From Loxodes magnus (taxonomy: Eukaryota > Ciliophora > Karyorelictea > Loxodida > Loxodidae), in NCBI GenBank assembly GCA_946699065.1, contig CAMPDV010000243.1, forward strand, positions 369,297 to 433,296: DNA of 64,000 nt. Direction: 5' to 3'. Shown in pieces: positions 56,538 through 64,000 of the stretch. The position numbers and the translations under genes were made by a program. The notes beneath the pieces are model-generated. The model was not told the origin of the DNA. It saw only the letters and a program-made list of their open reading frames with translations, and ran no database searches. Positions within the stretch are counted from its first letter, which is position 1. Each line of letters begins with the position of its first letter.

Positions 56538-59500
56538 AATTATTAAATTTTTTATTTTAACAAAATATTTATAAAAGAATAGAATTGCCAATCTTCCTTT
56601 AAGTTTAATAATTACAAGTAAAGCTATAATTATTAAATAAGTTATATTATTAGTTATAAAGTAAATTATTTAAAAATTGTTTATATTAGCAATTCATAAA
56701 GCCAAATTTAAATAATATAGTAATTTATTTAATTTCTTTATCTAGATATTAAGGACTCTATTTATATGTTCCTTATAAATAAACTGCTTACTCTATTTAT
56801 AACTGTTTTCTTTTATATGAGTAGGTCAAGTTTAGAATGCTTGTAAATAAACACTTTTATTATTTATAAATATACAGTCTAATCAATATAATCACATATA
56901 CTTTAGTAAGTTTTGACAAATTAGATAATAATTAAATAATTTAAGACTAAAAAGTTAATTTTAATTCGAAAATATTCCCTTAACAAGCTTTCCCATTTTG
57001 CTTTCTTTATCTCATAAGTAAATAAATAAGCATCACAGTTATATTAATATATATTCTATCTCATAACGATGGGTTAAGTAAAAACTCAATAAGAAGTTTC
57101 AAACTCGGCTCCATGCTTTAAAAAGGATTTAAAATCAAATAACAAAGTATCTATTTTAGGCTTGCTGTTATAGTAAACAAAAGAGGCATTTTTATTCTGT
57201 AAATATGCAGCTGTTGTTCTCGCAGCAGTGGGAAGACAAACATCATTTAAAGTTCATTCGTTAATATCCTTATTATAAACTTATATCGTTTAAATAGTAT
57301 CATTTCCTCCTACTACATATATTTACTTGCTTGTTTAAATAGTTCCAAAGCATCAAGTTATAACTGGAATATCAGCTATAATATTGAACTATTTGTTTTA
57401 TAAATTAAAAACTTCACATACTTTTGTGTTATAGCCTGATAGAACATAAATGTCTGAGATATGTTCCAGAAAGCGCTTACCACTCTATCGTGAGACGTAA
57501 GTCTTAATTCGATTTCATCTTGCTTGTTCAGATTCTCCATTAATTTGTCGTTGTTCTTTTTAAGCTTCCTGACCTCTTCCTGGAGATTAAGTACCACTTT
57601 GATAAGCTATTCCATACTCATCGATCTAGAAAGATTGAGCTCTGAGATCTCCTCTTAGTGAAGAGCAGACTCTGTCTGCTTCCTTGGTTTCTCTTATGAG
57701 GTTGGATTTGTTGTATATGCAGTCTTCTGAGTTTGTTTATTTTCCTCTCCAAGATATTAGGATTAAGAAAAAGGTGAGGATTGAGGGAAAGAAGACTATC
57801 CAAGATTGGATTCATATTTTCACTCCAATATTTTGGAGGTGGTATAAAAACCTCTTTTGAATTCTTGCATTTTATACTTATAAGCATATTTTTATTATAA
57901 TATTTTATATTATTCTATATTTATCTTAAATCAAGAAAAAATCTATTTTAGTCTTTTCTAATGCTTCTTAAATTCTTTTATATTGTCAAATTGATTTCGT
58001 TATTTAAATTTTCTTAATTAAAAATAGTTGATAAATTGCTTATATTTATATATTATTTATATATAAATTGTTAATCCTATATAATTATTATTTTTTTTAA
58101 TTTAGGAATAAATAAAATTCTTTCTTTCTCTTGTACGATCCTTCAAAAATATTCTTCATTTTAATATTGCTTGCTTCTGTTATTCCTTCTATATATTTGT
58201 CCTTATTATGTGCAGTATAATTAATTCATTCTATTTCATAGATTTGCTTCTTCATTCTTTTGCTTTTTAACGTAATGCCAATATTAACCAACTAAGTGTC
58301 CTTTTATCTTATTAAACCAGTATCTTGGAATTTTTCTCTATTTATAGACTATTTCTTGATCTGTCTCAATGTTGACTCCATTCGATTAATGTTTTAAAAA
58401 TTGATATCTTATGAGTTGCAGTCTTGCTAATTTTTTCTTATATCTATATTAATCCCAAATTTACTTCTAAATATTCAGGTTTACTGTTGATTTATTTTTT
58501 AATTAACTATTATCTTACTGAATGCTCACAATATTTGCTAGGAGAGTCTTAATTTTTGTTTAGTTGCATGAATTATCTTTATAAGTCCTTATTTTCTGTA
58601 AATAATATTTCAATTACTTTAGTAATAAGATTGAGGGTTATCTATATCTTTTGTTTATTCTAAGTCTAAATAATTTAGTTTAATATATAATAATAATTTT
58701 CTAAGAAAGATACTTAAATACTAAAATATAAATTCTTGCTACCATTTTATAAATAAAGGAATTAAATTATTTTAATGTTTATTTAATCTATTTATATATC
58801 TTAAGTATCCCTTTATTATTTAAAGCTTATTTTTCCTTCTAAACCTATATCTATAAAACTATTTTTTAATTACATTTTAGTAAGATAGTAATAAAATATT
58901 AAAAAAGCTTTAAAGATTCATGCTTTCAGTATTAGAATCATTTTGCTTGGCTTTCTAGATAACTTTTATCTTAAATAAGATTATGCTTGGAAATTATAAG
59001 TAAATATAATAAAATTTAGTATCTATGAAATAAGAATAAATCAAATTAAATCTTAAATTTAACTATTTAATAGACTAGTAAATCTATTTAAGCTAAAAAG
59101 ATAATCATAAATATACCAATATTTTATAATTAAACAAACAGTTAAAGTAGGTTTAAATAAATAAGAGATTCTTAAGGCTAATTATTTATAAGAGAGATTA
59201 ACTAAAGTTAACTTAAATTTTTATTTAAAATGATTTTTTTAAATAAAATCACAAGGAAAATGATTGAAGTAGAAAAGGCTTGTTGATTTAATTAGAAATA
59301 AATATTTAGTTATAATAAATAGAGTTAATTATAAAATTTATTTGTGAACTTAAAAAATTTAAAAATTATTTAAGCTTATCAAGAAATAACTTTTATGAAT
59401 TTCTTCATAAGTTAAAGTTAAATTTATTGTATCTTTAAATTATAAATTTTTTATGTTTTATAAATAAAAATAATATTCTCCCATATTTTAAATAAAAAAT

Positions 59501-61299
59501 TTTAATCTTAATAGAAATTTTACCATTTTCTGGATTAATTTATCTTTTTATTTTTTTTTGAATTTATATTGGTATAAATTCAAATTTTTCTAAATTTTTT
59601 TATAATAAAAATGAGTAAATTTTATAACTAATAGAGAGAATCTTTTAAAAATAAATGTATAAGATAGCTTAATCAGATTTAAGAAATTATTATTTATTTA
59701 ATTTTTATACTTCTTAATTTTTTATTTATAGAGAAAATTAGTTCTAGTTCCTTTATAATTTATTTATTATCATTTTATCGTAAATTATACATTTTTTTTA
59801 TTTTTATAATTTAATTTCAAATAACATTCATATAATAATACTTTAAGAAAAGATGTCAGGAATCAAACCAGGATTTTTCACGGCTCCAAAATGGCAGAGT
59901 TAGCGACATACTAGAAAGGCTAGGACAAAAGAAAAGAATACCAAAAAGATCACCCATCATGATGAGTCTCCCACTCTGAAGATAAGCCTAGGAAAATGGC
60001 TAAAAATATAAGGCGCTCGAAATTCTCGAATCTCATCAAATAGAGATAAATAAATTATGATTAGCTGATTAAAGTGGTGCTTGACCTCCAGGAAGAGGTT
60101 AAAAATAATGAAGAAAAATAATAAGAAGTTAATGGAAAAACTTGAACTTGCTGAGAAAATAGTATCGAGATTCATGAACTAAGTAAGAGACCTTAATGCA
60201 TTTTGAAACATTTCACAAGACTAAAACAACTAATCTCAAAACTAAAAAAGAAGAGGAAAGAATTTATCAACAAATTGAAGAAAAAAAAATCAGTATAAAT
60301 TGCAGCGTTAAATGGAACTGAAAGCATAAAGGAATTTCCAATGATAATTGAAGGTGAAAATAACTCAAAGATTTCAACCTAAACGAAAAACAAGAAGTTG
60401 CTATTATTGTAACTCTCAAAAGCATCTGTGGAAAAAGTGCTAGAAATTTCTCAATTTCAAGTAAGAATATTGAAACTAGTAGATGTAGTTGGAAAGCAAA
60501 AAGAAGAAATAATAACAACTGAAACTATTTAGAGAAAGGGAAAGATTAAATTTTAACAAATTTGGGAAATTTACAAGAAAAAAGACATCTAACATCTAAT
60601 TAAAAAAAATTAAAGGACAACATGCATGGCAAGGAGAAAAGTTTTTAAGATTTTCAGATTATTATATTAAGCCTCTAGAGTAATCTAGAGCTGGCGGGAA
60701 AGAGGTTGAAATACCTTCAAGAAGGCCAAATGTTTAATTTTGTATTTGTAAGCTGATATAATCTTTATTTTTTGCAACCCGAATCCAAATATAATAATTT
60801 AAGTTAATTAAATTTTATTTAGTGACTGTTTTAATTAATTTAAAAAATGTATAAAAGTAAATGTTACTGTCTCCATCTATTTGTTTTAATTAAATTTAAT
60901 AGGTTTATAAATGTTAATTATTTTTATTAGTATTCACCCTATAAATTAATTCTTAGAATAGTAATTTTTTATACTTTTATGTATAGGATAAATTGATTAA
61001 GACTTTGGTATTTAAATTAATGAAATTTTAATTATAAAAGAAGGAATATGATTATTAAGACATATCTCTAGACATTTTATTTTAAATATTTATGTACATG
61101 TTTTATACTTAATTTAATATATTTAAATTATTAAATTTTAATTTAATATTTAACAAATTATCAATTTTATTAAAAAGAGATGCGCAAAAACGTGATACTA
61201 GGCGCTCTATAATAAAATTGATTTATTATTTAAATTTTTGAAAACTAATTTAATGGAAATAATTTACTAATAATAATAATAATAATATACTTAAAGTTA

Positions 61300-62100
61300 T
61301 TAAGGTTTTGCATTTCCTGGAATTTCGACCAGTTCCTGCGGACATTTTTTTAAACGTGGGTGTGTTCCACGACCTTTTTTGAAAGTGGGAGGTTACCACT
61401 ATAGACTTCCAAGTGGTCTTGCAAAAAGCTTTTATTTGTAGATCCCTGTTGGAGTTATTCATAGTTTATTGAGTTGTCTCCATGTTCTTTTCTGCTCTTA
61501 TTCGTTTATTCTCTTTCATTATCAGCAGTTTCTTAATAAATGATTATTTTATTTGCAATATCAGCACAGTTTATTTTCTCATTTTTATTTCGTTCTTTTA
61601 ATCGATAGTTTATTTTCTATTTTTTCTAGTCTTTAAATGAAGTTCATATCGATCATTTCTTTTCCTGGATTTTATTCTACTTTTGAGTATATTGGTGTCT
61701 TTTCTATTTCCATTTTCGTATCATATTTAAAGTTTTATTGTGGCTAAGTTCAGAGTTATTCCTCCGTTATCAAATTACTTTGAATGAGCTGTCTTCTGAG
61801 TATTAATAATTCGTTATTTTAATCCTCTATGCTATTCATTAATTCCCTTATTTTTTCGCCTAAGTTGTAAGTTGTTTCTTCATAATTTGAGATTACTTTT
61901 TACATTTGGTCTAATTAAATTTAAAGTTTTTGATTAGTTTCGTTTTTAGGTTAACTTATCTCTATTTATCCTACCATAACTTTACCTGCTGAAGAAGAGC
62001 TTGGCTCCTCCTATTGTTATTATTTTTTCTAAATTTCTTTTGCCGCTTTTCTCTTTAGGTTTCTAAGTTAATTTTTTGAGAGTCGAAGAGATTAATCCAT
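61300..62100 (-). CDS. Family Z protein, unit 2 copy
   Basis: Duplicate of 31027-31827 with no difference seen by eye in the knuckle or signature segments; the open frame is the same. Confidence 0.7.
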
Positions 62101-62320
62101 TTTATTAAATTTAAATTTGATAGTATTTTAAAAATTAAAAGTTAAAATATATTTATAAATAAATTAAACACATAAAGTATTATTTTTATATATCATATAC
62201 TTAATTCATTATATATATTATTAGTCAAAACTTATATCTTTATTATAAAAAATACATCAAACTCGACAAAACTCGAAAGATCGATGGTTTAAATTTTAAA
62301 TTTTTATTTTAATTAAAAAA

Positions 62321-64000
62321 ATGAAAATCAAGTAGGTTTGCTTAGGCTGCTAGAACTAATTCAACTAAAAGGCAAATTATCCTTAAATTCTTCCCTGCAA
62401 ACATGACTTATGTAAAAAGTGCTGTTTTGATTAATATAGAAATAACTAGAAAATAGTATGTTAAGTTTTAACTTGCTAATAAGAAGCAGTTTAAGATCCT
62501 TTAGAGTTTGAAATGAATGCTTTCTTACTAAGTTAAATCTAATAAGAAGAGAGTAAAGATAATGAAATATCAAATGATTAAGAAAGAATCTGTAGAAAAC
62601 ATTCCAAGCAACTTATCTTTTACTGTTTTTAAGACTAAAAGCTATTATGCAATAAATGCATAGACTCTTAAACTCATAAAAGCCATGTAGTTAAAGAAGT
62701 TTGCGAGGCTTAACAAGAGTTGAAATAAGAACTCGCTTAGATTGCTGATTCTATGATTTAAAATATGAAGCTTAATACAAGAAAACTGCAAAAGAACTTA
62801 AAAAATAAAAGAAGCATTTATAATTAAAGAAAAAGAGTTCTAGAAATACATTCAATAGCAAGCACAATAGTATTGCTCATATATTAATAGCAAAATGAAA
62901 ATTTACATCTAAGAAAGTAAAGAAAAAACTGAAGATTTAATTTAAGAGATTGACTAGAGAACATAAAACTGGAACTCAATTTATCAAATGCTACAAGAGT
63001 AGAACTTCAGTGTACCAAACGATCCTTTAGAAGCAATGGAACTAAAAAAGAAAGTTTAAGATGTTTAGTAATGGACAGAAGGAGAAATAAATGAATAAAG
63101 TGTGAACTTAGTAATCTAAACAGATTTTGATTAATATGATCATAGTAAAGTTTCGTTTTAAACTGATGTTCTTGGATTTATAACTGATGTTAAAAGTAAA
63201 CTTAAAAACAGTATGATTAGTCATTTATTATTCGCAGTAAAAGATAGTTAAAGTATAATTAAATACAATACGTAAAATGGATAAATTGAGAAAAATATTT
63301 TAAACATTTAGAAAATGAATGGAGAATTCAGAGCAATATAAATAAATTAAAACACTCTTGTAGTTACAGGAGGAAATGAAGGAAAATAAATTTATGATAG
63401 AATAAGTATAATAAAAAGCTATTAAGTATAAGATTACTAAATGATTTAAGCTAGATATGGACATAGTATTGCTTTTCATAATATAAGAAATTCCATTTTT
63501 CTAATATCTGGTTGCAATAATACATATACCAAAAATAATGAGACCTTTAGTTTAAGTACATTTTAGTCACATTAGATAAGTGATATTATAGAAGCTTCGT
63601 ATTTTGGAAGTGCTGCAATATTAGGGGATATTCTTTATAATTTTGGAGGATATAATGAATAAAAATATTCCTAAAGCATTTAAAAAATACGAAATTTCAT
63701 AAGATAGATGAACAAAACTATTATTACAACTTCCTTAAGCTTCTTATACTCTTGCAAGTTTAGTGAAAAATAAAATATATGTATTTAATGATGGAAGTAA
63801 TACTTTAGAAAAAGTATTTTCATTTGAGCAAGAAATTTTATAAGAAATCGAAAAAACAAAGTCTAGAGGTTACGTTTACAATATGCCAATGTTGGTCAAA
63901 GATAAGATTTATTTCTATGAGGGTTCGAAACTCACTACTTTTGATTTAAACAATTTACAGTGGGAAAGCAAAAATATATGATCTACAAATATTAAAGAAT
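62321..64000 (+). pseudogene. TRIM-like gene 2, unit 2 copy, two +1 indels, cut by window
   Basis: Same start and RING/B-box as 32048. Relative to unit 1 it has one extra base near 62769 (ATGAAGCTT versus ATGAACTT) in the coiled coil and one extra A in the A-run near 63685 in the kelch part. Either the copy is broken or these are assembly errors; the second is a homopolymer. The expected 3' end lies about 14 bp beyond the window. Confidence 0.75.

Larger units (their letters stand above)
36038..64000 (+). repeat. Unit 2 of the ~36 kb direct duplication (3' end cut by window)
   Basis: Second copy of the unit. It is shorter because 6.6 kb corresponding to 9255-15873 is absent, partly offset by an 835-bp element gained at 45812-46646. 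A ~200-bp SINE segment is inverted at 49986-50186. All other features match unit 1 in order and strand. Confidence 0.95.

Noticed and set aside
2823-62573. Many 60-106-codon minus-strand ORFs ending at standard stop codons
   Set aside because: They are artefacts of reading with the standard code. Most are antisense shadows of TRIM-like, kelch or LINE coding DNA, or lie in SINEs (for example those ending at 2823 and 4885).
1-64000. CRISPR arrays, bacterial promoters, rRNA operons
   Set aside because: No regularly spaced identical repeats, no rRNA core motifs and no bacterial gene organisation; the window is ciliate nuclear DNA.

Overview
Very AT-rich eukaryotic DNA that makes sense only with a ciliate code in which TAA and TAG read as Gln and TGA reads as Trp, as in karyorelicts (e.g. 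Loxodes, code 27) or Condylostoma (code 28). Three independent alignments support this. Kelch blades read D-K-W-T-K-L with W = TGA. The LINE endonuclease motif reads G-D-W-N-A-H with W = TGA. Two copies of a zinc-knuckle protein align TGG with TGA at the same Trp. Because all three 'stop' codons can be sense, an open frame is not evidence for a gene here. I called genes only on motifs, paralogue alignment or repeat structure.

Layout: the window is one complete copy (about 1-36037) and most of a second copy (36038-64000) of a ~36 kb direct repeat. The two are nearly identical by eye. Three structural differences stand out. (i) Unit 2 lacks 6.6 kb (9255-15873 of unit 1), removing a SINE and most of a LINE. 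(ii) Unit 2 carries an extra 835-bp ORF-bearing element at 45812-46646, with a 13-bp target duplication, inside a kelch gene. (iii) About 200 bp inside a SINE is inverted (19718-19914 versus 49986-50186). Unit 2 equals unit 1 plus about 36037-36047 up to 9.25 kb, plus about 29424 from 15.9 to 16.4 kb, then plus 30272-30273.

Host genes: two TRIM-like genes (RING, B-box, coiled coil, kelch) start the unit at 3657-5351 and end it at 32048-33739. A shorter kelch protein lies on the minus strand at 16303-17199, with an internally deleted relative at 7581-7955 and a 3' fragment at 26712-27180. A decayed TKL-type kinase lies on the minus strand near 18.5-19.2 kb.

Mobile elements dominate. Two long APE-type LINEs occur (10721-16182 and 20800-25528). 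SINEs with at least three different heads, one of them 5S-rRNA-like, share the LINE 3' hairpin tail. Three families of coiled-coil/CCHC ORF elements (here called X, Y and Z) are also scattered through the unit. A GC-richer, strongly foldable stretch ending in T5 at 25980-26265 is a good non-coding RNA candidate. The remaining stretches are AT-rich DNA in which I see nothing.
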